Shown here: positions 9,953 to 18,697 of the stretch, piece after piece
Numbering within the stretch: position 1 is the first letter of the stretch
How the letters are laid out: each line of letters starts with the position of its first letter
NCBI GenBank assembly: GCA_030410095.1
Contig: JAUFRC010000002.1
Location: 1 to 64,000, forward strand
Length of the DNA: 64,000 nucleotides
Reading direction: 5' to 3'
DNA from: Paracoccus cavernae
GTDB taxonomy: Bacteria; Pseudomonadota; Alphaproteobacteria; Rhodobacterales; Rhodobacteraceae
The notes under the pieces: generated by a model
Database searches by the model: none
Seen by the model: only the letters and a program-made list of their open reading frames with translations
Told to the model about the DNA's origin: nothing
Translations under genes and position numbers: made by a program

Positions 9953-10724
9953 TCAGGCGCGGAAATGCAGGCTTCCGTCCGACAGCTCTTCGCGCCGGAT
10001 CTTGGTACCGTAAAGCGTGCTCAGCGTGGCAGGCGTCAGCGTCTCGCGCATCGGGCCGGCCGCCAGCACGCGGCCCCGATGCAACAGCACCATAGACCGG
10101 CAGAGCCGCGCCGCCTGATCGGGGTCATGGGTCGACAGGATGATCCCGATCCCGTCGCGGGCAAGGCCGAGAACCAGATCCTCGATCCGTTTGCGGTTGG
10201 CGAGATCGAGGCTCGCTGTCGGCTCGTCCATCACCACAAGCGGCGCATTCTGTGCCAGAGCGCGCGCGATCAGCACCATTTGCTGCTGGCCGCCCGACAG
10301 CCGCGTCATCCTCGCCCCCGCCAGATCCGCGATCCCGAGCCGCGCCAAAGCCGCCTCGGCCGCGTCGTGATCGCGCGCGGAAGGGGTGGCGAAAGCGCCG
10401 AGCGCCGCGCTCCGCCCCATCAGGACAATATCGCGGGCGCTGAAGGCGAAGGGCAGGTTTGCGCCTGCGGCACATAGGCGATCCGGCGGGCGATCTCGCG
10501 CCGCCCGAGATCGCAAAGCGCGGCCCCGCCAAGGAGACCGTGCCGCCAAGCAAAGGCAAAAGGCCGAGAAGGCTCCGAAACAGGGTGGTTTTCCCGACGC
10601 CATTCGGACCGAGCAGGCCCAGAACCTCGCCCGCACCAACCGCCAGATCGACCCCCTGCAATGCCGCATTTCCGCTATGGCCGACCGACAGCCCTGTCGC
10701 GTCCAGCAGCATCAATTGCGCCAT
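9953..10724 (-). CDS. ABC importer ATPase, siderophore/B12/MolC type
   Basis: About 257 residues. Walker A GPNGVGKTT, signature LSGGQQQ, Walker B PLVVMDEPTASLD and the H-loop STHDPDQ are all present. The sequence belongs with the FhuC/BtuD/MolC ATPases that pair with FecCD-type permeases. Two single-base deletions between about 10440 and 10525 move the frame twice; adding them back restores IAYVPQAQ (the Q-loop region). It overlaps the permease gene by 13 bases, so the two are translationally coupled. It energises uptake of the metal chelate delivered by the TonB receptor and binding protein. Confidence 0.88.
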
Positions 10725-11723
10725 TCCGCGGCACTGCGCGCGAGCAGAAGCACAAAAACCGGCGCGCCGAGCACGGCCGTCAGAATGCCGAGCGGGATCT
10801 CCTGCCGTGCCAGCATCCGTGCGGCCAGATCGACGAGCAACATGAAGGACGCCCCGCCGAGGATCGCCGCCGGCAAAAGCCGGTCGAAGCGCGGCCCCGT
10901 CAGCGGGCGCAGCATATGGGGCACCATAAGCCCGACCCAGCCGATCACCCCCGCCATCGATACAGCGGCCGCCGTCATCAAGGTCGCCGCCGTCACCACG
11001 ACCACCCTGACCGCACCCGCATTGATGCCCAGACTGCGCGCCTCGTCATCGCCCAAAGCCAAAAGCCCGATGCGCCAGCGCAGGAGCATCAGGGGCACCA
11101 ATCCCGCGAGAATGGCAGGCGCCGCCGCCCAGACATCGCCGCGTTTGATGCCGGCAAGGCTGCCCATCAGCCAGAAGGTGATTGCGGGAAGCTGGTTGTC
11201 GGGATCGGCCAGCAGTTTGATGAGCGAGATGCCGGCCCCGGCCAAAGCGCCGACCGCTATGCCGCACAGCACCATGACCAAAGCCGCGCCCCCATCGCGA
11301 GCGAGATGGAGATCACCAGCCCGACCGTTGCCAATCCGGTCCCGAAGCCCAAAAGCTGGATCGCAAGCACCGGCAAACCGAGATAGATCCCGAGCACCGC
11401 ACCCAGCCCGGCACCGGCAGATACGCCAAGAATATCAGGCGATACCAATTGGTTGCGGAATGCCGACTGGTAGCAGGCCCCTGCTGCCGCCAAGGCCGCA
11501 CCGACCAGTGCGGCCGCAGGACGCGCGGCAGGCGGATGTTCCAAAAGACGGTGGCGACGGTGCCGCCGGCGCTATGCCCGCTCAGCTCGCGCCAGATATC
11601 TGCGGGGGTAAGCGGGTAGGGGCCGAGCATGGTGCCGAGGATCAGGGCGCCAATCATCACTGCCGCCAGTAAAAGCGCTCCCCGGCCACCGGCCAAAGGA
11701 TGCGCCACGCCATCCTCACGCAC
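10712..11723 (-). CDS. FecCD/BtuC/MolB-type ABC permease
   Basis: About 337 residues with some nine to ten membrane helices. Family hallmarks are the IRLPRVL segment near the N-terminus, GAGLGAVLGI in the middle, and the coupling segment GVIGWVGLMVPHMLRPLTGP close to the C-terminus. Two single-base deletions (near 11520 and 11290) split it into three frames. It forms the inner-membrane channel of a type II importer for cobalamin, siderophores, haem or molybdate (MolB). It overlaps the binding-protein gene by 8 bases and the ATPase by 13, in the middle of the mop-to-tonB operon. Confidence 0.88.
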
Positions 11724-12745
11724 CCAACAGCACTTTCACCTGATCATCGCTCAGCTCGATCTGGTAAAAGAGGCGGTAGAAATCGCGCAGATCGGCCTCG
11801 AGCCCTTCGCCCGCAAGATCGGGGTGGAATTTCGCGCTCAGCCAGCGCAGCCCCAAAAGCCGGTTGACCGAAGGCGGCGCGTCGATGAAGCCGAAGGGCG
11901 CTTGCGGGGCCAGATAGACGCGGCCGTTCTCGATCGCGGGAATTCCGGCCAGTTCGGGCATGAGATCGGCATTGCGTGCGAAATCGGCATCCAGCGTGAT
12001 GATGATCTCCGGTGCCCAGGCATGGAGCTGCTCGGGCGAGACGGTCAGCAGGCTCTTGCTGTCGCCCTCCGCCACATTGATGCCGCCCGCGCGCTCGATG
12101 ATTTCGGAATGGATCGAGCCTTTGGCGGCACTTTCAAGCCCTTTGGCCCGCGCGCCAGATAGACTTTCGGCCGCTGGTCGGGCCCGAGCGCAGCCGTCAT
12201 CGCCTCGGCATCGGCGATGATCTTTTCGGCCTGTGCGCCCAAGGTCTCGCCGCGCTCGGCGACACCCAGAGCGGCGCCGAGAATGCGCAGGGTCTGGGGC
12301 GTTTTGGCAAAGCTTCCGTCGAGCAGCAGATAGGGCAGGCCGGTCTGCTCCGTCACCCGCTGCGACAGGTCGAGATAAGTCGGGCTGATATTGCCGTAAT
12401 CGAGGATCATCTGCGGCTGCGCTGCCAAAAGCCCCTCGAGGTTGAGCGTATCGCCCTTGCCGGTCAGACGCCCCAAAGCGGGCAGGTCGCGGGTCGCGGG
12501 CAAGACGAGATCGCGCCCGTTCGGCGGGATCGCGCGGACCCAACCCAGCATGGCCTCGGGCTTGAGGGTGTAAAGCAGCACATCCGCCGGCGGTCCCGCC
12601 GCATAGATCCGGCTGGCATGGTCGGGCAGGGCGATCTCGCGGTCGGCGGCGTCGCGCACCACGACCTCGGCCATAGCCGTCGGCGGGGCAAGCGCCATCA
12701 CAGCCGCGACGAGCGTCACAGCCGAAAAACTCTGGGATGGAACAT
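11716..12745 (-). CDS. Class III periplasmic metal-chelate binding protein (BtuF/MolA/FepB-like)
   Basis: About 343 residues. The ATG at 12745 overlaps the trmO stop as TGATG. Adding one T to the T5 run near 12725 gives an export signal, MFHPRVFSAVTLVAAVMALA with AMA cleavage, joined to the body. The domain has the family pattern: VVVRDAADREIALPDHASRI, a helix backbone, and a second lobe with SPEQLHAWAPEIIITLD. A second deletion is near 12140. It hands the chelate to the FecCD-type permease. The ligand is not evident from sequence; MolA-type molybdate binding is suggested by the molbindin gene two genes upstream. Confidence 0.82.
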
Positions 12746-13218
12746 CAGGCAATCCGTTTCTCGGGCTGCTCGTCAAAGCAGAAAATGGGTTTGATATCGA
12801 CCAGCGGCGTTTGGTCGATGCAATCGAGGCCGCGCACGAAAAGGCTCGTGCCCTCGATCCTCTCCAGCGTCACGGTCGACGAGGCGATCGGGTTCGGACG
12901 CAAGGGCGAACGCAGCGCGAAAGTCCCGATGGCGCGGTTGCCGAAATCGGGGTTTTGCCGGACCACATCGCGCCGCGCCAGATGCATCCAGTAAAGGATC
13001 TGGAGGCGGGTCTTTCCTTCAAGGCCGAGCATCGCCTCGGACCAGCGCGGATCGAGCACGATCTCGCACAGAGGGCCGTCCTGCGCGTCGCCTTTACGCG
13101 GGCAGGCGCGACGGTCGGTCCAAGGGGTGCGGATGCGGCCAATGAACCACAGATCCGCATCCGCGCTGTCGGGGGCGGAAACGGCGCGCTCGAACGGGCG
13201 CAAATCGCTGTCGGTCAT
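12745..13218 (-). CDS. trmO: TrmO/TsaA-like tRNA t6A37 methyltransferase family protein
   Basis: Intact 157-residue protein of the UPF0066/TsaA family, with FIGRIRTPW, an RSPLRPNPIASSTV core (the SAM-binding beta-barrel motif RPNPIG-like) and DCIDQTPLVDIKPIF. Family members methylate N6 of t6A37 in tRNA. In many proteobacteria a short TsaA-like gene sits in metal-transport operons, where its role is unclear. Here it lies between mop and the binding-protein gene, 8 bases after mop, and its stop overlaps the next start. Whether it acts on tRNA or is tied to metal handling cannot be told from the sequence. Confidence 0.75.
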   Translation of the reverse strand: MTDSDLRPFERAVSAPDSADADLWFIGRIRTPWTDRRACPRKGDAQDGPLCEIVLDPRWSEAMLGLEGKTRLQILYWMHLARRDVVRQNPDFGNRAIGTFALRSPLRPNPIASSTVTLERIEGTSLFVRGLDCIDQTPLVDIKPIFCFDEQPEKRIA

Positions 13219-13225
13219 CGTTCTG

Positions 13226-13435
13226 TCAGTCGTCGATGCCGATCATGACATCCGAGGCTTTGACGACGGCGCTGGCCTTGCTGCCAACCGTCAGGCCCAA
13301 TTCGGCAACCGCCTCGTTGGTGATCGCGGCCGTCACGATGGTTCCGCCGACATCGAGCCGGACATGGCTGGTCACAGCGCCTTTGCTGATCTCGACCACG
13401 GTTCCGGCAAGCACATTGCGAGCACTGAGTTTCAT
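13226..13435 (-). CDS. mop: Molbindin (Mop), molybdate-binding TOBE protein
   Basis: Intact 69-residue single TOBE/Mop domain: MKLSARNVLAGTVVEISKGA, then ITNEAVAELGLTVG and VVKASDVMIGID, a close match to the classic Mop pattern (SARN, G.V, ITNES, LGL..G, IKA..VM). Such proteins assemble into hexamers that bind and buffer molybdate or tungstate in the cytoplasm. The ATG at 13435 follows AAGGAGAGTCAC. It is the first gene of the operon ending with the TonB receptor, which links the importer to molybdenum. An inverted repeat resembling a ModE site overlaps the leader. Confidence 0.88.
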   Translation of the reverse strand: MKLSARNVLAGTVVEISKGAVTSHVRLDVGGTIVTAAITNEAVAELGLTVGSKASAVVKASDVMIGIDD

Positions 13436-13443
13436 GTGACTCT

Positions 13444-13467
13444 CCTTATGTTTGGGAAAACATATCG
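13444..13467 (-). promoter_or_regulatory. ModE-like inverted repeat upstream of mop
   Basis: Read on the minus strand, two near-dyad 8-base arms, CGATATGT and ACATAAGG, are separated by 8 bases; inside them TATGTTT and AAACATA form a perfect 7-bp inverted repeat. The layout resembles Mo-boxes (CGnTAT...ATAnCG) bound by ModE-type regulators. It overlaps the mop ribosome site region, as expected for repression when molybdate is plentiful. No modE gene is in the window. Confidence 0.45.
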
Positions 13468-13753
13468 GTGCGGCTTCCGCCGAGTCAATCTCAAATGACG
13501 CCCGCGCCCACGTGCCCGCAGCGCGGTTTCGGGCAGGGGCGAAACGGGCCGGCGCGAGCCGCTTGACCGGACGCAACCACGGGCTGACAGGACGCGCATT
13601 CTGTCCGCTCGGGCAGCCGGATTGGGGCGGAATGGCCGGAAAGTCCGGAGATTAACCCTCCGTCACTTGGCTTTATGGGCAATTTTTCTGCCGGTAGCAT
13701 TGTCCATCAAATGTTTCATAGTATGGAAGATAAGATCAACAAGGAGGAAGATC
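13468..13753. other. Divergent intergenic region between mop and the TAXI operon
   Basis: About 290 bases without a convincing gene. It holds the promoters for the minus-strand mop operon and the plus-strand TAXI-TRAP operon; the last 60 bases are AT-richer (AAATGTTTCATAGTATGGAAGATAAG region) and end in AAGGAGG, the ribosome site for the binding protein. No tRNA or clear riboswitch fold was seen. Confidence 0.5.
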
Positions 13754-14755
13754 ATGAATAAGAAGCTCATTCTTGGACTGGCTGCCGCTGTCGGCCTTTT
13801 CGTTCAAGGCGCATCCGCGCAAGAGATGTCGTTCTTCCGCATCGGCACCGGCGGGACGGCGGGCACCTATTATCCGATCGGCGGCCTGATCGCGAACTCG
13901 ATCTCGAACCCGCCCGGCTCGCGCGCTTGCGAGGATGGCGGCTCTTGCGGCGTCCCCGGCCTGATCGCGACGGCCGTGGCCTCGAACGGCTCGGTCGGCA
14001 ATATCAACGCCATCAACGGCGGCCAGATGGAAGCGGGTTTCACCCAATCCGACGTCGCCTATTGGGCACAGACCGGCACCGGCCTGTGGGAAGGCCAGCC
14101 CGCGGTTGAAAAGCTGCGCCTGATCGCGAACCTTTACCCCGAGAGCATCCACCTTGTCGCGCGCGCCGATGCGGGCATCGAGTCGGTGGCCGATCTCAAG
14201 GGCAAGCGCGTCTCGCTGGACGAGCCGGGCTCGGGCACGCTGGTCGATGCCAAGATCATTCTCGAAGGCTACGGCCTGTCGGAAGCCGATGTGAAGGCAG
14301 AATACCTCAAGCCCGACCAGGCTGCAGACCGCATGCGCGACAATGCGATGGATGCGTTCTTCTTTGTCGGCGGCTATCCGGCCGGCGCGATTGCCGAACT
14401 CTCCAGCCAGCACGACATCAAACTGGTCCCGATCGACGGCGAGGCTGCCGACAAGCTGCGCGAGAAGTACAACTTCTTCGCCGCCGACAGCTTCCCCGCC
14501 GGTACCTATAAAGGCCAGGACGCGGATGTTGCGACGATCTCGGTCGGCGCGCAGCTCGTGACCAGCGCGGACCAGTCGGACGAGCTGATCTACAACATCA
14601 CCAAGGCGCTCTACAACGAGAGCACCCAGAAGTTCTTTGCCGCAGGCCATGCCAAAGGCAAACAGATCACGCTCGACAGCGCGACGCTTGGCGCGGGCAT
14701 TCCGTTCCATGCAGGCGCCGAGAAGTTCTACAAAGAAGCAGGCAAGCTTCAGTAA
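13754..14755 (+). CDS. TAXI-family TRAP transporter solute-binding protein
   Basis: Intact 333-residue periplasmic protein. It has a signal peptide (MNKKLILGLAAAVGLFVQGA, cleavage after ASA) and the signature IGTGGTAGTYYPIGG that names the TAXI family, followed by an ECF-like cysteine-containing loop (CEDGGSCGVPG) and VGNINAINGGQMEAGFTQSD. It captures an organic acid or amino acid (glutamate or 2-oxoglutarate in studied members) for the fused permease that follows. The ATG at 13754 has AAGGAGG ideally placed. The permease gene begins 84 bases downstream, so the two are one operon. Confidence 0.92.
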   Translation: MNKKLILGLAAAVGLFVQGASAQEMSFFRIGTGGTAGTYYPIGGLIANSISNPPGSRACEDGGSCGVPGLIATAVASNGSVGNINAINGGQMEAGFTQSDVAYWAQTGTGLWEGQPAVEKLRLIANLYPESIHLVARADAGIESVADLKGKRVSLDEPGSGTLVDAKIILEGYGLSEADVKAEYLKPDQAADRMRDNAMDAFFFVGGYPAGAIAELSSQHDIKLVPIDGEAADKLREKYNFFAADSFPAGTYKGQDADVATISVGAQLVTSADQSDELIYNITKALYNESTQKFFAAGHAKGKQITLDSATLGAGIPFHAGAEKFYKEAGKLQ

Positions 14756-14839
14756 ACGGATCCTGCGCGATCCCTATGGCCCGGCTTTCCACAAGCCGGG
14801 CCGATTCCCATTTCTAGAATCCGGAAAGGGCACTTCTGT

Positions 14840-16899
14840 ATGTCTGAAACCGTCCCACATCTGACAGACGCTCAGCTGCGCGCGATCGAGGAAGAATACG
14901 ACCCCGAAACCCGATTTCGCACGCTGTTGCCGCCGATCGCGACGCTGATCGCGGTCGTCATGTTCCTGCTGTCGCTGTATCACTACTACACCGCAGGTTT
15001 CGGGATTCCGCGTTCGACCACGCATCGCGGCATCCAGATGGGCGTGTCGCTGTTCGCGACCTTCATCCTGTTTTCGGCCTTCGCATCCAAACGCGGCGTC
15101 GCCACGAAATTTGCCGTGCTGGGCATCCCCTTGCCCGACTGGATCCTCGCTTTCGCAGGGATCATCGCCTCGCTTTACGTGCCGTGGATCTACGACCAGC
15201 TGGCCTTCCGCGTCGGCAACCCCAATACGCTCGATGTGGTGATGGGCACGATCCTGATCTTGGCGCTGCTCGAGGCGGTGCGCCGCTCGATGGGCTGGCC
15301 GCTGCCGATCATCGCCGCGCTTTTCATGGCCTATGCCTATTTCGGCCAAAGCATGCCGGGGATTTTCGTCCATCCGGTGCGGATTGGTCGACGATCGTCA
15401 ACCACCTCTACCTGACTTCGCAAGGGATCTACGGGACCGCGCTCGGCGTGATCTCGACCTATGTGTTCCACTTCGTCCTGTTTGGCGTCATGGCGCAGAG
15501 GATCGGTCTGGGGCAGCTCTTCATCGACCTCGCTACCGCTTTGACGGGACGCTTTTCGGGTGGACCGGCGAAGGTCTCGGTGGTGTCTTCGGCACTGATG
15601 GGCTCGATCTCGGGCTCGTCGATCGCGAATACCGTGACCACCGGCGCGCTCACCATTCCGGCGATGATCAAGATCGGCTTCAAACGCCACTTCGCCGCTG
15701 CTGTTGAAGCTGCCGCTTCGACCGGCGGGCAGATCACGCCGCCGGTCATGGGCGCGGTCGCCTTCCTGATGGTCGAATATCTCGGCATTCCGCTGCGCAC
15801 GATCCTGATCGCGGCCATCGTTCCAGCCTTCATGCATTTCTTCGGCGTACTGGTTCAGGTCCATCTGGAGGCCCGCCGTCTGGGCATCCGCGGCCTCACC
15901 AAAGAGGAACTGCCCAAGGCCTGGCTCGTCCTCAAAGAGGGCTGGCTGGCGACGATCCCGCTGATCCTGCTGGTCTTCATGCTGATGTCGGGCCGCACGC
16001 CCTTCTGGTCGGCCTTCGTCGCGATTTCGGCCTGTATGGTCGTCTATCTGATCCAGTCGGTGATGAAATCGGGCGCGGTCGAAGGTTTCAAGGAAACCGC
16101 AGCCGGCATTTTCGAGGGCTTCGTCTCGGGCGCGAAACAATCGCTTGCGGTGACGGTGGCTGCGGCGCTTGTGGGTGTCGTCATCGGGATCGTGACCCTG
16201 ACCGGTATCGGCTTCAAAATCGCCTTCATGGTGACCTCGATCGCGCAGGGCTGGGGCGCCTCGGCGCATGAATTCCTCGGCTTCCTTCCCTTCGAGCTCA
16301 TGAGCCAGCAGACGCTGACCCTGCTCTTCACGCTGATGATGACGGCCGTGGTCTGCATCCTGATGGGTTGCGGCATTCCCACGACCGCAAACTACATCAT
16401 CATGGTCGCGGTCGCCGCGCCCGTGTTGGGGATGATGAACGTGGAGCCGATCGTGGCCCATTTCTTCGTCTTCTATTACGGGGTGATCGCGGATGTGACG
16501 CCGCCGGTCGCAATGGCGGCCTATGCGGCATCGGGGATCGCGGGGGCGAATGCCTTCAAGGCGGGCAATACCGCGTTCCGTCTGTCGATGGGCAAGGCGC
16601 TGGTGCCTTTCGTCTTCGTCTTCTCGCCGTCGCTTCTGCTGGTGACCGAGGGATTTACCTGGACGGCCTTTGCCCTGGCCTTCTCGGGAGCTGTCCTTGG
16701 GATCTTGTCGCTGTCGGCGGCGCTGACCAACTGGCTTCTTGCCCCGCTCAGCCTCTTCGAGCGGATTTTGCTGACGATCGGAGCCTTCCTGTTGATCGCG
16801 CCCGAGCCGATTTCGTCGGCCATTGGCGCAGCCATTCTGGCGCTGATCGCGCTCAAGCAATGGCGTATGAACAAGGCGGGCGCAGCTTTGCCCGCCTGA
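14840..16899 (+). CDS. TAXI-TRAP transporter fused permease (4TM/12TM, DctQM-like)
   Basis: About 686 residues: an N-terminal DctQ-like four-helix part fused to a DctM-like 12-helix part, as is usual for TAXI systems. The large domain has the tripartite-transporter hallmarks GGPAKVSVVSSALMGSISGSS and STGGQITPPVMGAVAFLM. One base is missing near 15372, where CATCCGGTGCGG needs an extra G to give HPGADWSTIVNHLYL. It carries out sodium- or proton-driven import of the ligand bound by the upstream protein. A strong terminator follows 60 bases after the stop. Confidence 0.92.
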
Positions 16900-16958
16900 G
16901 ACAAACAGCCCTTTCCCGCACCATTGCGGGAGAGGGCAGGGACCGTTCAGGATCAATC

Positions 16959-16990
16959 TCAAGCCCGATGGAAATTCGGGCTTGATTTTT
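16959..16990 (+). terminator. Intrinsic terminator of TAXI-TRAP operon
   Basis: Perfect 10-bp stem, TCAAGCCCGA (16959-16968) with TCGGGCTTGA (16976-16985), a 7-base loop, then TTTTT. A second GC hairpin (CCCGCA-CCAT-TGCGGG) lies just upstream, near 16916-16931. Confidence 0.85.
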
Positions 16991-17000
16991 GTCTCAATAG

Positions 17001-17017
17001 GTAACATCAATTGTTAC
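17001..17017. promoter_or_regulatory. Palindrome abutting the rrf2 start codon
   Basis: GTAACATCAATTGTTAC has 6-bp arms (GTAACA/TGTTAC) around 5 bases and ends on the base before the ATG of the Rrf2 gene at 17018. It occupies the place where a ribosome site would be, so the regulator is probably autorepressed here and may be translated from a leaderless or weakly led mRNA. Confidence 0.6.
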
Positions 17018-17455
17018 ATGAAAAGAGACAGCCGCCTTTCCCTCGTCCTGCACGCGCTTTTGCACATGGCGGAGCGCGCCGAGCCTGTAACCTCCGAAAC
17101 GCTCGGCGAATGCCTTGACGCCAATCCGGTGGTGGTACGCCGCACGATGGGCTTGCTGCGCGACGCGGGCTTCGTCCATGCGGGCAGGGGGCCTGCGGGC
17201 GGTTGGTCGTTGGCGGTCGCGCTGGATAGGCTGAGCCTTCTCGATCTGCACAATGCCTTGGGACAACCGGCGATCTTCGCGATGGGCAACCGCTCGGACG
17301 CGCCGGATTGCCGGATCGAGCAGGCGGTGAACGCCGCGATGGGCGAGAGCTTCGCCGAGGCCGAGGCGCTTTTGCTGGCGCGTTTCGCCGAGATCACGTT
17401 GGCAGAGCTCTACCAGCCTTTCGCGGATCACCGCAGTCACGAAACCCCGCGCTGA
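17018..17455 (+). CDS. Rrf2-family transcriptional regulator
   Basis: Intact 145-residue regulator. Rrf2 features: MKRDSRLSLVLHALLHMAE, an HTH (SETLGECLDANPVVVRRTMGLLRDAGFV) and the wing motif GRGPAGGWSLA. The usual three-cysteine iron-sulfur set of NsrR/IscR is absent; only the cysteines in GECLDAN and PDCRIEQAV remain, so it is more like thiol- or small-molecule-responsive Rrf2 proteins (YwnA type). It sits 22 bases before a thioredoxin-reductase-like flavoprotein gene, a common pairing, and probably controls that gene and itself through the abutting palindrome. Confidence 0.88.
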   Translation: MKRDSRLSLVLHALLHMAERAEPVTSETLGECLDANPVVVRRTMGLLRDAGFVHAGRGPAGGWSLAVALDRLSLLDLHNALGQPAIFAMGNRSDAPDCRIEQAVNAAMGESFAEAEALLLARFAEITLAELYQPFADHRSHETPR

Positions 17456-17477
17456 AACTCCAAGAAGGAAAAGACCC

Positions 17478-18365
17478 ATGCAGGATGTACTTGTGATCGG
17501 CGGCAGCTATGCCGGCATGGCCGCCACGCTTCAGCTGGCGCGCGCGCGGCGCAAGGTGACGGTGATTGACGCCGGTCAAAGGCGCAACCGCTTCACCACC
17601 CATGCGCATGGCTTTCTCGGGCAGGACGGCAAGGATCCCGCCGCGATTTGGGCCGAAGCCCGCAACCAGCTTCTGGCCTATCCGAGCGTCACCTGGATCG
17701 ATGGTCATGCCGAGATGGTGGCGGGCGACAAAGACGGTTTCACCATTACCACCAAAGCCGGTGCCGTCGCGAGCGGTCGCCGCCTGCTGCTGGCGACGGG
17801 TCTTGCCGACCAGCTCCCCGAGGTCGATGGCCTCGCGGCGCGTTGGGGCAAAACCGTGCTCCATTGCCCCTATTGCGACGGCTACGAGTTGGGCGGGCGG
17901 GCGATCGGCGTGTTGGCCAGCCATGCCAATGCGCTGCATCAGGCGGAGCTTCTGACCGATTGGGGCACGGTCACCTTGCTGCTCAACGATGCGGTCGCGC
18001 CGGACGGAGCACAGCGCAATGCCTTGGCCCTACGCGGCGTGGTGGTGGAGGAAACGCCGGTTGCAACCGTGCAAAACAAGGCGGATGTCTTGCTCTCCGA
18101 CGGGCGGGTGCTGCATTTCGCGGGCCTCTTCACCACGACGCGCACCAGCCCCGCCTCTGATCTCGCCGCGCGCGCCGGTTGCGCCTTGGCCGAAACGCCG
18201 AGCGGCACGCAGATCTGGACCGACGACACCAAAGCCACTTCTGTCCCCGGCATCTACGCCGCCGGAGATGTCGCGAGAGGGGCCCATTCCGTCTCGCTTG
18301 CCGTGGCGGACGGGGCATGGGCGGGCATGCAGATCCACCGCTCTTTGGTCTGGCCGCAAGGGTAG
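17478..18365 (+). CDS. Thioredoxin-reductase-like NAD(P)/FAD oxidoreductase
   Basis: Intact 295-residue flavoprotein. The N-terminal FAD motif is VIGGSYAGMAATLQLA, the redox-active pair CPYC lies in VLHCPYCDGYELGG, and the late FAD segment is VPGIYAAGDVARGAHSVSLAVADG. The NAD(P) domain (IGVLASHANALHQAELL) lacks the classic GxGxxA/G spacing, as in short TrxB-like disulfide oxidoreductases. It probably reduces or forms a disulfide in a small partner under redox stress. It is co-transcribed with the Rrf2 regulator (AAGGAAAAG ribosome site). Confidence 0.85.
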   Translation: MQDVLVIGGSYAGMAATLQLARARRKVTVIDAGQRRNRFTTHAHGFLGQDGKDPAAIWAEARNQLLAYPSVTWIDGHAEMVAGDKDGFTITTKAGAVASGRRLLLATGLADQLPEVDGLAARWGKTVLHCPYCDGYELGGRAIGVLASHANALHQAELLTDWGTVTLLLNDAVAPDGAQRNALALRGVVVEETPVATVQNKADVLLSDGRVLHFAGLFTTTRTSPASDLAARAGCALAETPSGTQIWTDDTKATSVPGIYAAGDVARGAHSVSLAVADGAWAGMQIHRSLVWPQG

Positions 18366-18387
18366 GTCTTGCGCCATAGGGCTAATC

Positions 18388-18411
18388 GGACTAAGTTGAG
18401 TGGACTAAGTT
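18388..18411. promoter_or_regulatory. Direct repeats upstream of toxin-antitoxin genes
   Basis: GGACTAAGTT occurs twice (18388-18397 and 18402-18411), 14 bp apart, 23 bases before the antitoxin ATG. This is a candidate site for antitoxin autoregulation; Phd/VapB antitoxins normally bind repeats in this position. Confidence 0.45.
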
Positions 18412-18433
18412 TGATTTGTCATGCGGGGTCGTG

Positions 18434-18697
18434 ATGAAAACCGTCAATATGCACGAAGCCAAGACCAACCTGTCGAAACTCGTAGAAAGCGCCGCGCAGG
18501 GGGAGCCCTTCATCATCGCGCGGGCGGGCAAGCCTTTGGTCAAAGTCACCATGCTCGAGGGCGAAACCCCGCGCCGCATGGGCTTTCTCGCGGGCCAATA
18601 CAGCATTCCCGACGACTTCGACAGCATGGCCGCCGACGAGATCCGCGGCCTTTTCGAAGGCGATGCCGATGCAGGGCCGGATCAGACCGCGCAATGA
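18434..18697 (+). CDS. Phd/YefM-type antitoxin
   Basis: Intact 87-residue protein. The N-terminal DNA-binding fold is typical: MKTVNMHEAKTNLSKLVESA, then GEPFIIARAGKPLVKV. The C-terminal tail (PDDFDSMAADEIRGLFEGD) is the toxin-neutralising arm, with the FDS/DEI pattern common in antitoxins paired with PIN toxins. The ATG at 18434 is preferred to an in-frame ATG 18 bases upstream because it starts the conserved domain. Its stop overlaps the toxin start as ATGA, so the two are translationally coupled. Confidence 0.9.
   Translation: MKTVNMHEAKTNLSKLVESAAQGEPFIIARAGKPLVKVTMLEGETPRRMGFLAGQYSIPDDFDSMAADEIRGLFEGDADAGPDQTAQ

Noticed and set aside
13736-14710. Long open frames antisense to known genes, such as the 324-codon frame opposite the TAXI binding protein and the 557-codon frame opposite the TRAP permease
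   Set aside because: They mirror strong genes on the other strand in GC-rich DNA, have low-complexity Arg/Gly/Asp-rich text and no ribosome sites or family motifs.
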